Of a DNA stretch of 64,000 bases, positions 33,029 through 43,106 are shown piece by piece (within the stretch, counting starts at the first letter, position 1; each line of letters starts with the position of its first letter). Position numbers and translations under genes: made by a program. The stretch spans positions 10,092 through 74,091 of the forward strand of contig JBLIIJ010000006.1 of NCBI GenBank assembly GCA_047635055.1, in the 5' to 3' direction. The stretch comes from JAVJRN01 sp047635055. Its GTDB lineage: Bacteria; Bacteroidota; Bacteroidia; Cytophagales; Cyclobacteriaceae. Under the pieces are notes generated by a model that worked only from the letters and a program-made list of their open reading frames with translations, ran no database searches and had not been told where the DNA came from.

Positions 33029-33521
33029 TCGGGATGAAGTCAAGTGACGCTGCATTAATACAATATCTCAAACCAGTTGGCTTTGGCCCATCAGAGAATA
33101 TATGTCCCAAATGTCCATCACATCTTGCGCAAAGCACCTCTGTTCTCAGCATGCCGTATTGTCTATCGCTTTCCTCTGTGACGTATTCTTTTCTTATTGG
33201 TTCCCAGAAGCTTGGCCATCCAGTACCTGACTTGAATTTGGTTTCGGAACTAAACAGTGGCAAACTACAACCACCACACGTATAGGTGCCGTTTTTTTTA
33301 TTGTCCCATAGGTCACCCGTAAAAGCACGTTCGGTACCCTTTTCACGCAAAACGTAATACTCTATATCGGTCAATGTTGATTTCCATTCTTGAGTAGACT
33401 TCTCTATTTTTTCGATACTCCCAATGGGTTCAATAATGGAATCGACATCTTTTTTTGTCTTTTGGGCACAAGCCATGGTAAGAGACAAGCAAAGGACAAT
33501 AAGAAGCGTTTGAATTTTCAT
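33003..33521 (-). CDS. msrB: Peptide-methionine (R)-S-oxide reductase, lipoprotein form
   Basis: 172 aa. Lipoprotein signal (LIVLCLSLTMAC, Cys18) places it in the envelope, where it would repair oxidised methionine in exported proteins. The MsrB core is complete: zinc site Cys82/Cys85 (TCGGC) and Cys131/Cys134 (CARC), substrate motif GTGWPSFWEPI, HLGHIFSDGP, and catalytic Cys154 in GLRYCINAASLDF. An electron donor is not encoded nearby. Overlaps the yheT-like gene by 26 bp. Confidence 0.95.
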   Translation of the reverse strand: MKIQTLLIVLCLSLTMACAQKTKKDVDSIIEPIGSIEKIEKSTQEWKSTLTDIEYYVLREKGTERAFTGDLWDNKKNGTYTCGGCSLPLFSSETKFKSGTGWPSFWEPIRKEYVTEESDRQYGMLRTEVLCARCDGHLGHIFSDGPKPTGLRYCINAASLDFIPTIQESASE

Positions 33522-33702
33522 AATGGTTTTTTTAGATTAACGGAATTTGAATAGAATTGATTTCAATCTCATCGGTTTTATTCCCCACGCTTGCAACGCG
33601 TGAAAATTAATCATTCTAGTTATACTTCAAGTACTTACGTAGAGATTCTTGATTTAAAATAGTTTGTATTTAGCAAGTCAATTTATCGATTTTTTCCAAT
33701 CG

Positions 33703-34899
33703 TCAAAACCTCTTTAATGCGAGATCTGCTATATGCTTTCCAATACTTAAAGAGGACGTGGCAGCAGGGGAAGGGGCATTACCGACATTGATTATTCTCT
33801 CGTTCTCTTGAATAAGAAAATCATCAATTAATCCACCATCTTTATCACATGCTTGTGCTCTTACACCGGCACCTCCAGGCTCCAAATCTTCTTTACGTAT
33901 ATCGGGTATTAATTCTTGTAGCGCCTTTGTAAATGCATTCTTCGAATAGGATCTATAAAATTCACCTATTCCGGTTTTCCAATATTTGGCAGCAACTTTC
34001 CTAAAACCTTTCCAAGCAAAACTGCCCATCAATTCTCCAAGGTGAATATCAGTTTTTTTGTAACCTTCTCTTCTATAGGCTAAAACGGCATTCGGTCCAG
34101 CTTCTATTCCTCCACCTATCATTCGAGTAAAGTGAACCCCAAGAAAGGGGAAATTCGGATCAGGCACTGGGTAGACCAAGTTTTTAACGAGGTGTTCTTT
34201 TTCTTTTTTTAACTTAAAATATTCCCCACGAAAAGGAATAATTCTATAATTCACAGGAATTCCCGTGAGCTTTGCAACAATATCAGAGTGAAGACCTGAA
34301 CAGTTGATGACTAATCGAGTGGTCAGTACTTGTTTTGACGTGATCACTTGGATCAGTTTTTCATCTATTTTTTTAATATCTATCACCTTGTTTCCTGTGA
34401 AGATATCACCATTGAAATGTTTGATTTTATCAGCATAGCGTTCAGCAACTTTTTTGTAGTCAACAATCCCCGTTTGAGGTACAAAAAGACCTTCTAAGCC
34501 CTTAACATATGGCTCATATTGCTTGATTTCGTCTCCGATAATTCTTTTGATTCCAGTTAATCTATTTTCAGCTCCACGTTCCTGAAGCATGTTTAAAAAA
34601 GGGAGTTGTCCTTTATTAGTGGCCACCACTACCTTCCCGCATAGGTCGTGATCAATCTCTTCTTGTCTAAGGAATTTTAACAGTTCGTTATATCCATTTA
34701 CACAGTTCTGGGCTTTCAAACTCCCAGGCTTATAATACAGGCCAGAATGGATTACTCCACTATTGTTACCTGTTTGATGCCTAGCTATTCCATTTTCTTT
34801 TTCCACTACCGCGACACGCAATTTTGGATTCGCTTCTTTTATTTTCAACGCAGAAGCTAAACCAACAATGCCTCCACCAATAATTACAATATTATACAT
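33703..34899 (-). CDS. lhgO: L-2-hydroxyglutarate oxidase
   Basis: 398 aa, FAD-dependent DAO-fold oxidoreductase. N-terminal dinucleotide motif IVIIGGGIVGLASALKI (GxGxxG), then VEKENGIARHQTGNNSGVIH with SGLYYKPGS, the signature of LhgO. FRGEYFKL and PVPDPNFPFLGVHFTRMIGG lie in the substrate domain; the C-terminal INVGNAPSPAATSSLSIGKH closes the FAD site. Oxidises L-2-hydroxyglutarate to 2-oxoglutarate, a metabolite-repair reaction feeding electrons to the quinone pool. No partner genes adjacent; promoter in the roughly 75 bp before ATG 34899. Confidence 0.92.
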   Translation of the reverse strand: MYNIVIIGGGIVGLASALKIKEANPKLRVAVVEKENGIARHQTGNNSGVIHSGLYYKPGSLKAQNCVNGYNELLKFLRQEEIDHDLCGKVVVATNKGQLPFLNMLQERGAENRLTGIKRIIGDEIKQYEPYVKGLEGLFVPQTGIVDYKKVAERYADKIKHFNGDIFTGNKVIDIKKIDEKLIQVITSKQVLTTRLVINCSGLHSDIVAKLTGIPVNYRIIPFRGEYFKLKKEKEHLVKNLVYPVPDPNFPFLGVHFTRMIGGGIEAGPNAVLAYRREGYKKTDIHLGELMGSFAWKGFRKVAAKYWKTGIGEFYRSYSKNAFTKALQELIPDIRKEDLEPGGAGVRAQACDKDGGLIDDFLIQENERIINVGNAPSPAATSSLSIGKHIADLALKRF

Positions 34900-34977
34900 A
34901 GACTAATTTTTCAGGACGCAAAGATGAAGTTCTTTTTATCCAAGTACCATTTTTGATTTTAATTCTTTTAATAAAAA

Positions 34978-37900
34978 CTAATCAAGCTTTATTAGCTCAA
35001 TTTTTGTGTTTAAAAGATCATTATTGAATTTTTTAATACCATTATTCAGGATATCATTGAGTGTACTTAACTCAGCATCAATCTTTGAAATTACTTCGGT
35101 TTTAAAGTCGATATCCTGCTTGGTAGGAGGAAAGTCTCCTGACATAACCAGCGTGGCTACATGACCGAGTTTATTTGTCAACTTAATTGGAAAGTTCAAC
35201 GGATCTTGTGGACTTTCATTTTTCGTTTGATACAAGACCTTTTCAACGTTTTCCATATCTTCAATCAGCTTCTCTCCTTGATCTTTTAAAACTGAATTAA
35301 TTTCTAGCTTAGCTATTATTTCCTTGATTTGTTTTTTCGCTTGGTGTATTTTTTTAATTGCGAGATGCGCTTCCGACAATTTTTGTTGAGCGGTGTAAAT
35401 GAAATCAAATTGCTTTTGCAGCCCATCTATCGTAGTTGTCTGTCGAGGATCTTGGATTAATTTGAAACTTACACGCTGTTTTGTGTCTCCGGAGGTTAAC
35501 TCAACGTGATATATTCCTGGAAGAGCCATTGGACCATCCATATTTACCCACCAAAGGATCATTCCTTCAAATGACTCAGGACCAGAATAGTTCATGTTCC
35601 AATTGAAGGTGTTCAGCCCTTTTTTAATTGGCAATTCAATTTCCTTTTTTTCCTTGTCTGGGAAATTGTTGTAGCTGGTAACTAATTGTTCTTTTTCATT
35701 CAAAATATTGATTCGAAGGGTGTCAATTTTCGAGGTGTCAGCAACATAAAAATGTATGAGTGCACCTCCAGGATGATTTTCTCCGGCGGTCTTTGATGTT
35801 TTGCCATCTCCACCAGACATTCGATAAGAATCCTTTGGTTGAAAAAGGTGAATATCTACAGCATTCAAGTCAGTGCTTAGCTGATGAAATGGTGTAAGAT
35901 CATCAAGCATCCAGATACTTCTACCTTGTGTGGCTGCAATCAAGCTATTGTCTTTGATCGCCAGGTCGGTAATTGGCACAATCGGCAGGTTCATTTGCAT
36001 CGGCTGCCAAAAGCCACCATCATTTAATGATACATACATGCCACTTTCAGTACCGGCATAAAGAAGGCCCCTCTTGATAGAATCTGCTCTTAATACTCTT
36101 GTGAAATGATCATTAGGAATGCCCTTTGTGATTAGCTTCCAAGTGCTTCCATAATCTTCTGTTTTATATAAGTATGGTGTATTATCACCTAATTTATATC
36201 TTGTACCCGCTAAGTACAAACCGCCTGGATTAAAGGGGTCAATTTCCAAGCTATTGATCATCGTCCATTTTGGTAAAATGAAGGGCGTAACATTCGACCA
36301 ATTCTTACCACCATTTTTTGTAACATGTATAAGACCATCATCGGATCCAGTCCAAATTACCCCTTCTTCATGATAAGACTCTACAGCCGCAAAAATGGTG
36401 GAATAATACTCCACACCCGTATTATCCTTAGTTATTGGGCCTCCTGAAGATTTAAGCTTTGCTGCATCGTTTGTTGTCAAGTCAGGGCTTATCACAGACC
36501 AACTTTTGCCCTGATTTGTGCTAACATGCAGGTGATTTGATGCTGTATATAATTTCTTTGGATTGTGAGGCGAGAAGAATACAGGGAAATTCCATTGGAA
36601 TCTATATTTCATTCCTTCTGCACCATATCCCATCGGGTTATCTGGCCAGACGTTGATTGTTTGACTTTCATTTGTTTTATGATTGTATCTACTTAAATAA
36701 CCGCCATAGCTCCCTCCATAAACAATATCATTGTTTAAAGGATCAATAGCCAAGTGAGCACTTTCGCCTCCTGCTGTAGATTCCCAATCTGACTCACCGA
36801 TAAACGTTCCATCAGTTCTATTTTTGATTCTAATCGCTGAGTTATCTTGTTGAGCTACATATATGCGATAAGGAAACTGATCATCGGTAGTCACTCTATA
36901 AAATTGAGCGGTAGGTTGGTTGTAATATGTCGTCCAGTTTGAGCCCTGATCATTTGAAATTTGAGCTCCTCCATCGTCGGCAATTATCATTCTTTGATTA
37001 TTATTTGGAGCGATCCAAAGATCATGATGATCTCCATGAGGTGCATAAGCTTTTGTAAAAGTTTTACCACCATCTTTGGATACGTGATAAGCCACATTCA
37101 CGACATATACCATGTCTTCATCTTGCGTATCAGCATAAATTCTTGTGTAATACCACGCTCTTTGCCTCAAGGCTCTTTCGCTATTTACTTTTTCCCAATT
37201 TTTGCCGCCATCGTCCGAACGAAATACGCCACCATCTTTATTCTCAATAAGCGCCCAGACACGGTTACCATTAACAGGAGACACAGTCACGTTAGATATT
37301 CCCCAATCTCCTTCCGGTAAGCCGTTTTTCTCAAGTTTTTTCCAAGTTTCACCGGAATCAGTAGACTTCCACATGGCTGATCCTTCACCACCACTTTCTA
37401 GAGAATAAGGCGTTCGTCTTACCCGCCAAGTAGAAGCATACATAATTCGTGTATTTGTTGGGTCCATTTCAAGGTCTACAGCTCCGGCATCTTGATTTGC
37501 ATAGAGTACTTTTTTCCAGGTGGTACCTCCGTCGATAGATTTATAAATACCTCTCTCATTACTCGATTTATAGAGATCGCCTAAAACTGCAGCGAATACG
37601 ATATCAGGATTTTTTGGATGAATGGCAATTTGGGTGATATGTCTTCCATTTTCTAATCCTATATTTTTCCATGTAGCCCCTGCATCTACGGATTTCCACA
37701 TTCCATAACCATAAGAAACATTTCCTCTTATGGTTATTTCTCCTCCGCCGACATATATCACATTTGGATCCCAGTCACTAACAGCAATAGACCCAACAGA
37801 CCCGCCAAAAAAACCATCAGAAATATTTTCCCATGTATTTCCACTATCGTTTGTTTTCCATACTCCACCTCCAGTTGCTCCGAAATAATATAAGTTAGGA

Positions 37901-38097
37901 TTATTAGCAACACCAGTTACTGCTGCAGATCGACCACCTCTAAAAGGGCCAATATTCCGCCAATGAAGATTGTCATAAAGCTTGGTGTTGATAGTGGATG
38001 CAGCGCTATTTTTTTTTCTTTGGGCTTTGCTTACTGATAAGCAACCAATTAAAGAAATAATCAGACAAAGTTTTAAGACGAATTTATTTTGAAGCAT
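34978..38097 (-). CDS. Secreted VPS10/BNR-repeat (sortilin-like propeller) protein
   Basis: 1039 aa. Signal peptide (VLKLCLIISLIGCLSVSKA) followed by ten or more BNR/Asp-box repeats (ATGGGVWKTNDSGNTWENIS, MWKSVDAGATWKNIGLENG, GIYKSIDGGTTWKKV, MWKSTDSGETWKKLEKNG, VFRSDDGGKNWEKVNSER and others), forming one or two beta propellers up to about residue 760. A C-terminal beta domain and a helical tail complete it (about 900-1039, LSEAHLAIKKIHQAKKQIKE). This WD40/YVTN/BNR-type architecture is very common in Bacteroidota and is often labelled glycosyl hydrolase; no glycosidase catalytic residues can be asserted from the repeats. Likely a surface or periplasmic binding or hydrolytic protein for complex substrates. 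Confidence 0.88.
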   Translation of the reverse strand: MLQNKFVLKLCLIISLIGCLSVSKAQRKKNSAASTINTKLYDNLHWRNIGPFRGGRSAAVTGVANNPNLYYFGATGGGVWKTNDSGNTWENISDGFFGGSVGSIAVSDWDPNVIYVGGGEITIRGNVSYGYGMWKSVDAGATWKNIGLENGRHITQIAIHPKNPDIVFAAVLGDLYKSSNERGIYKSIDGGTTWKKVLYANQDAGAVDLEMDPTNTRIMYASTWRVRRTPYSLESGGEGSAMWKSTDSGETWKKLEKNGLPEGDWGISNVTVSPVNGNRVWALIENKDGGVFRSDDGGKNWEKVNSERALRQRAWYYTRIYADTQDEDMVYVVNVAYHVSKDGGKTFTKAYAPHGDHHDLWIAPNNNQRMIIADDGGAQISNDQGSNWTTYYNQPTAQFYRVTTDDQFPYRIYVAQQDNSAIRIKNRTDGTFIGESDWESTAGGESAHLAIDPLNNDIVYGGSYGGYLSRYNHKTNESQTINVWPDNPMGYGAEGMKYRFQWNFPVFFSPHNPKKLYTASNHLHVSTNQGKSWSVISPDLTTNDAAKLKSSGGPITKDNTGVEYYSTIFAAVESYHEEGVIWTGSDDGLIHVTKNGGKNWSNVTPFILPKWTMINSLEIDPFNPGGLYLAGTRYKLGDNTPYLYKTEDYGSTWKLITKGIPNDHFTRVLRADSIKRGLLYAGTESGMYVSLNDGGFWQPMQMNLPIVPITDLAIKDNSLIAATQGRSIWMLDDLTPFHQLSTDLNAVDIHLFQPKDSYRMSGGDGKTSKTAGENHPGGALIHFYVADTSKIDTLRINILNEKEQLVTSYNNFPDKEKKEIELPIKKGLNTFNWNMNYSGPESFEGMILWWVNMDGPMALPGIYHVELTSGDTKQRVSFKLIQDPRQTTTIDGLQKQFDFIYTAQQKLSEAHLAIKKIHQAKKQIKEIIAKLEINSVLKDQGEKLIEDMENVEKVLYQTKNESPQDPLNFPIKLTNKLGHVATLVMSGDFPPTKQDIDFKTEVISKIDAELSTLNDILNNGIKKFNNDLLNTKIELIKLD

Positions 38098-38164
38098 GGG
38101 TTTTTTTTGGACAGTTTATAAAATATTAGCCAGATGTTAATTTACAGCAAAATGTGAAATCACA

Positions 38165-39390
38165 ATGGCGAAGTACGTAAATTCGAAAGAAGCATTATTA
38201 TATTTAAAATCGAGAGATAGCGTATTCATACATTCTATTGTTGACGCTCCATAGCCTCTTATCGATGCAATGGTCGAAAGGAAAGAAGAACTTTCCAACA
38301 TTGAAATTGTTCATTTTCACAAACAAGGCAAGGCTAAGTACTTGGCTCTGGAATATGATGGAATATTTGATTGGAGGTCATTGTTTTTTGGTGCCAATGT
38401 AATAAAAACAACACAGCAGCATTTTGCAGATTAAATGTCTGTTTTTTTAAGTGAAATGTCATCACTTACTTAGAGACAATGTGCTAGCTCTGGATGTAGC
38501 ACTAATTCAAATTTCCCCACTTGATCAACATGGATATTGCTCGCTAAGTGTGTTCGTTGATGCTTCGCTAGCAGCATTATAAACAGCCAAAATTGTTATT
38601 GCTCGGGTCCAGTCTAAAATGCCAATAACTTTCGGTGATCGGTGTTTGCATATTTTTCATATTAATTATCTCTTAGTATTCGATGCAGACATTCTAGTTT
38701 TAGAGGTACCTCTAAATGCAGAAGAAAGGCCTATCGGTCATCAGGTGGTATCATTAGTTGAAAATGGAGCAACATAACAAATGGGAATTGAGCATATCCC
38801 CCATGCTGTGATTTCAGCACTTGATAGTCATAAGGCACTTGGTATTGATGCCGAAATGTTTTCTGATGGTGTTATTCCTTTAGTGGAGAAAGGAATAATC
38901 ACAGGGGAGAAGTGGGCTCTAAAAAGCGCTACTACTTTGTGCATTAAAACCTCGGGTTATTAATGCTTGATGTAATATAAGGGAAAGATGTATCCACGAT
39001 AATAGAAAATTTAAAAGTGACCTCAATTAATAGTGCGTTAGCGATTGTTTTAAAAAGGGCAAGTTTGTATTGATTTAGTAAGGACAAATATTTTCAGTAG
39101 TAGGTGGTCGGATTGATTTTATCCGAGGGGCGTATTACTCGAAAGGCGGAAAGCCAATTAGAGCATTGACCTCAACAATAAAAAAAAGCATTTACAATCT
39201 CTTGATCAAATGGGTAGTAGGTGACGGTACAATTTCGAGCGAAGTTAAGTTACATTATATAGTTACCGAATATGGAATAGCTAAGTTTTATGGAAAGTCT
39301 TTAAAAGTAAGCGCTCAGTTATTAATGTAGCGCATTCTAATCATTACGAATCACATTCTAAAGCAACATTTGATAGGTTTGGTTGATGCT
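38165..39390 (+). pseudogene. Acetyl-CoA hydrolase / 4-hydroxybutyrate CoA-transferase family, heavily decayed
   Basis: Starts at ATG 38165 (MAKYVNSKEALLYLKSRDSV). Recognisable family segments follow in order: PLIDAMVERKEELSNIEIVH, LALEYDGIF, FFGANVIKTTQQHFAD, VALIQISPLDQHGYCSLSV, ENGATQMGIEHIPHAVISAL (stop between T and Q), GIDAEMFSDGVIPLVEKGII, GGRIDFIRGAYYSKGGKPI, LHYIVTEYGIAKFYGKSLK. Interruptions include stops at 38252 (TAG), 38432 (TAA), 38471 (TAG, followed by a frameshift to +1), about 38580 and 38774, and more after 38963. The section 38960-39100 is degraded beyond alignment. The normal product is about 430 aa. No intact copy is seen in the window. Confidence 0.88.
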
Positions 39391-39723
39391 TTCTTAGAAA
39401 TAGGTATCAATTTTTTCAGTATTGACCAAATACTTTTTTGTTGAATTGCTTTATCGGATTCTGCTTATGTAAATCGGGAGTGATCAATATTAAATCGACA
39501 AAAACTTTTGGCTAAAGGGAAAAACAGGGTCTGAGGTCAATTGAACTTTGATTTTTCATGAAACAACTGTAGAATAGAAACATAAATTCTTTCAATTATT
39601 GGATTTTTCAAAACGGTTATCTGTTAGCTCGTACGTTCAGATTTTAGGGAATGCATAAACTTACATTTTAAGATTTTAACTTATTGATATCAACTAGGTT
39701 GGAATTTTCATGGAATATGGGAA
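39391..39723. other. Intergenic tail after the CoA-transferase pseudogene
   Basis: About 330 bp of AT-rich DNA with stops in all frames. The first part may still be decayed C-terminal coding sequence of the pseudogene. I see no RNA gene, hairpin terminator or promoter I could support. Confidence 0.4.
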
Positions 39724-41052
39724 CTAGTAATGATCACGAATTTTAATTAATAATTGTTCCATGGCAACTTTGGCTTGATTTGATGAACCAATATAGTGAT
39801 TGTTCATGAAGCTAAATATTAACGTTTTACCTGAATTGGTCATCAAATACCCGCTTAAACAATGATTGTTTTTTAAAGTGCCTGTTTTTGCAATTATATA
39901 TGGTGTTTCAGATTTGTAATAGTTTCGAATTGTGCCAGATTCTCCGCCAATTGGGAAAACACTTTTTATCTCTTCGAATGAGAGTCTTTGGTAGATTTGG
40001 TTTAGTATCTCCACTAAACTTTTTGGCGTAATTAGATTATATCTAGAGAGACCAGAGCCATCATACCATTGCGGCTGGCTAGTTAAAAAACTCGACCAAT
40101 CCTTTAAAAGCTGTGCTTTGTGGACATCCACATCCCAATTACCATCAATAATGCCTGATTGAATAAGCAATTGTTCAGCTAAAAAATTATCACTTGTCTT
40201 CATCATTAGTGCTAATACATTGCGTGTACTTTGACTATAAATTGTATCGGAGAACTTCGTGGAGTCATATACTTCAAACATTATATTTGGAATAATACTT
40301 TTAAAAAGCGCCTCATATAACGCTGGACTGGTTTTAAAAGGTATGATGCGTGAAAACGCCGAGCTATCTGCGTCTAACCAGGTATTGAAAATGTTAAGAT
40401 CTAAGTCTCGATATGAAGCGGTATTTAGAGGGGCGCTTTGTAATAAATTGGTATAAGAACTAAAAAAGGATGGAGAAATGGATAGTGAGGAGTCAAACGA
40501 TACCTCAACGACGTTTCCATAAATAGGGAAATAGCTCCTTTCAGGCTGGAAATAATACGGATAATCATCCCACGCCCAACCGGGACCGTAAATAGCTAAC
40601 TGGGTATTTGGTTTGCAGACAGTTAGATTCTTAAACTTCCGGAGTTTACTAATCAAGCTGTCATTTGGAAATGCAGGATGTAAAAACGTGGGATCAGCCA
40701 GCGGTAAAATTTTGAAACTATCCTTACTCGTCTGAGACAAGGCAAAGCTTGGAATAGAGTCTCCGAAATGATCAATGACGCTTAAGGCAGTCAGAATTTT
40801 AGTGTTCGATGCTGGGTTAAAATAATGATTGGCATTGAACTCACTTACGTAGGTGTTGGTTTTCGGGTCAAAAAGGCAGAATCCAGTAAATTGATTTTTG
40901 AAGAAATTATTTTTTTTAATTTCCTTCTTGATATCATGCCTCAATATGGAGATTTCAAGACTTTTACAGCTATTAAGTGCTAATGAGGCAACACAGAATA
41001 TTACAATAAATGATTGCTGAGCTCTTGCGGTCTTTTTTTTTAAAAAATGCAT
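39724..41052 (-). CDS. dacB: D-alanyl-D-alanine carboxypeptidase/endopeptidase, PBP4 type
   Basis: 442 aa, peptidase S13 family, acting on peptidoglycan cross-links in the periplasm. N-terminal signal with possible lipobox (ASLALNSC, Cys29). The three penicillin-binding motifs are present: SxxK at Ser82-Lys85 (NPASNTKIL), SxN at Ser287-Asn289 (KTSDNFLAEQ) and KTG at 389-391 (IAKTGTLKN). IYGPGWAWDDYPYYF and WYDGSGLSRYNLITPKSLV are family signatures. Slightly shorter than E. coli DacB (477 aa). Preceded by a 133-bp divergent region shared with the antiporter gene. Confidence 0.92.
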   Translation of the reverse strand: MHFLKKKTARAQQSFIVIFCVASLALNSCKSLEISILRHDIKKEIKKNNFFKNQFTGFCLFDPKTNTYVSEFNANHYFNPASNTKILTALSVIDHFGDSIPSFALSQTSKDSFKILPLADPTFLHPAFPNDSLISKLRKFKNLTVCKPNTQLAIYGPGWAWDDYPYYFQPERSYFPIYGNVVEVSFDSSLSISPSFFSSYTNLLQSAPLNTASYRDLDLNIFNTWLDADSSAFSRIIPFKTSPALYEALFKSIIPNIMFEVYDSTKFSDTIYSQSTRNVLALMMKTSDNFLAEQLLIQSGIIDGNWDVDVHKAQLLKDWSSFLTSQPQWYDGSGLSRYNLITPKSLVEILNQIYQRLSFEEIKSVFPIGGESGTIRNYYKSETPYIIAKTGTLKNNHCLSGYLMTNSGKTLIFSFMNNHYIGSSNQAKVAMEQLLIKIRDHY

Positions 41053-41185
41053 TTAAACAGTGAAATTATTAATGTTTGAGAAGAAAGGTTAAGTCAATTA
41101 TATTCATTGCCTATTTTTATTGTGAGGTTTTTAACCTTATTTTGGCAAGTCATAATCTAGGTAACATTCAACCAAAAAACCACCA

Positions 41186-42475
41186 ATGAGTATTCTCGAT
41201 TTAATTACTCTACTTATTTTCCTCGCAGCAGGATTCACACTAATCAACATTACCGTCCTTAAACTACCCTCAACAATTGGACTGATGGCCATCGCGTTGA
41301 TGATGTCTATTGTTATTTTGGGTCTCGGTGTTTTGTTTCCTGCCATCACAAGGGGTGCTGAGCATATCATTGAGGAGTTTGATTTTAAAGAGGTCTTGCT
41401 AGGTGTCATGTTGAATTTTCTGCTTTTTGCTGGGGCTCTATCAGTAAATCTAAAGACATTACTTGAAGAAAAAACACCTGTTTTCATTCTTGCTACATTC
41501 GGAACTGTTTTATCAACCTTCGTTGTTGGTTATATTGTTTCATTGGTTTTTCCATGGATTTTGGGAATTGAAATACCATTTATCTATTGCTTGCTTTTTG
41601 GTGCACTAATCTCCCCAACTGACCCAATCGCAGTTTTATCCTTAGTGAAGGAGTATTCGATAGCAAAAAATTTAGAAATTAAAATAGCCGGGGAATCCCT
41701 ATTTAATGATGGTGTGGGAGTTGTTATATTTTTAACCATTTTAAATATCGCTCAATCACAATTTGGTGGTGAAATGATCCACGAAGGGGGGCATGGGGGA
41801 GGAGAAGTTACCGTTGGTTCTGTTGCTTATCTTTTCGCACAAGAGGTCGCTGGTGGGCTATTTCTTGGAGCTGTATTTGGTTATTTAGGTTTTAAGATTC
41901 TTGATTTTATAGACAATGATCATGTAGAGCTAGAAGTGCTCGTTACGTTGACCTTGGTCATGGTAGGTGGGCGTATTGCGGAGCTGATACATGTTTCTGC
42001 GCCGCTAGCCATGGTTGTTATGGGTTTATTCATTGGTAATGAAGGAAGAGATGAACATTTGGCAAATGCCACTGGAGAGTACGTATTCAAATTTTGGCAT
42101 TTATTAGACGAGGCTTTAAATGCAATTTTGTTCATTTTGGTTGGGCTCGAGATGATTGTTATTGCTAATACATTTAGGATAGAAAGCATTTTCGTAGGAA
42201 TCAGCGCTATAATAATTGTATTATTTGCAAGATTTTTGGGAGTAAGTATCCCAGTGACGATTATGTCCTATTTCAGGAAATTCGAACCAAAAACTATTCC
42301 AATATTAACATGGGGAGGCTTGAGAGGGGGTATCTCCGTTGCTTTAGCATTATCTCTCGCAGAGTTTGATTGGATAGAGCCAGTTATAAAGGAGACTATT
42401 TTATTTGCTACTTATTGTGTGGTAGTATTCTCAATCCTTGTTCAAGGATTGACAATTAATAAACTGTTGAAATAA
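41186..42475 (+). CDS. NhaP-type Na+(K+)/H+ antiporter, CPA1 family
   Basis: 429 aa, about 12 membrane helices. Core motifs: LLFGALISPTDPIAVLSLVK (helix 5 region) and KIAGESLFNDGVGVVIFLTI with the family's essential ND pair in FNDGVG, then LTWGGLRGGISVALALSLAE near the C-terminus. These are typical of the CPA1/NhaP group rather than NhaA. A His/Gly-rich loop (IHEGGHGGGEVTVG) sits between two helices. It lacks the long cytoplasmic regulatory tail of eukaryotic NHE. Followed after 1 bp by the GPP34 gene, so they form an operon. Confidence 0.9.
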   Translation: MSILDLITLLIFLAAGFTLINITVLKLPSTIGLMAIALMMSIVILGLGVLFPAITRGAEHIIEEFDFKEVLLGVMLNFLLFAGALSVNLKTLLEEKTPVFILATFGTVLSTFVVGYIVSLVFPWILGIEIPFIYCLLFGALISPTDPIAVLSLVKEYSIAKNLEIKIAGESLFNDGVGVVIFLTILNIAQSQFGGEMIHEGGHGGGEVTVGSVAYLFAQEVAGGLFLGAVFGYLGFKILDFIDNDHVELEVLVTLTLVMVGGRIAELIHVSAPLAMVVMGLFIGNEGRDEHLANATGEYVFKFWHLLDEALNAILFILVGLEMIVIANTFRIESIFVGISAIIIVLFARFLGVSIPVTIMSYFRKFEPKTIPILTWGGLRGGISVALALSLAEFDWIEPVIKETILFATYCVVVFSILVQGLTINKLLK

Positions 42476-42476
42476 T

Positions 42477-43106
42477 ATGAAATTAAGTATTGCAGAAGGG
42501 CTTTATTTAATTGCCCTAGACGATGAAGAGGGTAGACTATTGGCTGCTTCAGAAAAGTTGATAGATGCAGGAATATTTTCTGCTTTCATTCTTGAATTAT
42601 ATCTACTCAAAAGAATAGATATAAAAGATGGACAACTGAATATTATAGATCATACAGGAACAGGAAATGGTGTGATGGACAAGGTGCTAGCGCAATTGAA
42701 AAGTGGTATTGAATTAACCGCTCAGATTGGAGAATTGAAACTTCACTTTGGTCATGTCCAAGAGGAAATGATCGAACTGTTAATGCACAGAGGCATTCTT
42801 AGAAAAGAATCTACCAAACTTCTTTGGATACCACTTTCGGAGCGAATGGATAATGCGAATTATGCTTTTGAACAAGAAATTCGTGAATCACTCAAAACTA
42901 TAGTCTTCAAAAGTGCAAAGCCAACCAAGTCTTTTGCAATTTTAATGTCCTTGATCTATGATTGTCACGTCTTGGACGAAGTATTCAAGGAAAAAGATGA
43001 TTTGATTGATGCAGTGAAAGTGGCTAAAGATATCGTAAAGTCACCCGTACTAGATGACAACCTGTCAACTTCCTTAATTACGCTGAAAAAGTATTTCAAT
43101 CAGTAG
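42477..43106 (+). CDS. GPP34 (GOLPH3-like) family protein
   Basis: 209 aa. The sequence follows the GPP34 pattern: an opening LSIAEGLYLIALDDEEGRLL, GIFSAFILELYLLKRIDIKD, helical middle, and a C-terminal KPTKSFAILMSLIYDCHVLD with EVF. In eukaryotes GOLPH3/Vps74 binds PI4P on Golgi membranes; bacterial homologues exist without a known role. It begins 1 bp after the antiporter stop, so it is co-transcribed and might act at the inner membrane with that transporter. The basic residues that bind PI4P cannot be verified by eye. The 3' end overlaps the convergent lipoprotein gene by 11 bp. Confidence 0.8.
   Translation: MKLSIAEGLYLIALDDEEGRLLAASEKLIDAGIFSAFILELYLLKRIDIKDGQLNIIDHTGTGNGVMDKVLAQLKSGIELTAQIGELKLHFGHVQEEMIELLMHRGILRKESTKLLWIPLSERMDNANYAFEQEIRESLKTIVFKSAKPTKSFAILMSLIYDCHVLDEVFKEKDDLIDAVKVAKDIVKSPVLDDNLSTSLITLKKYFNQ

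Noticed and set aside
38781..38963. 60-codon frame as a small gene
   Set aside because: It is the central segment of the acetyl-CoA hydrolase pseudogene, in frame with the decayed flanks.
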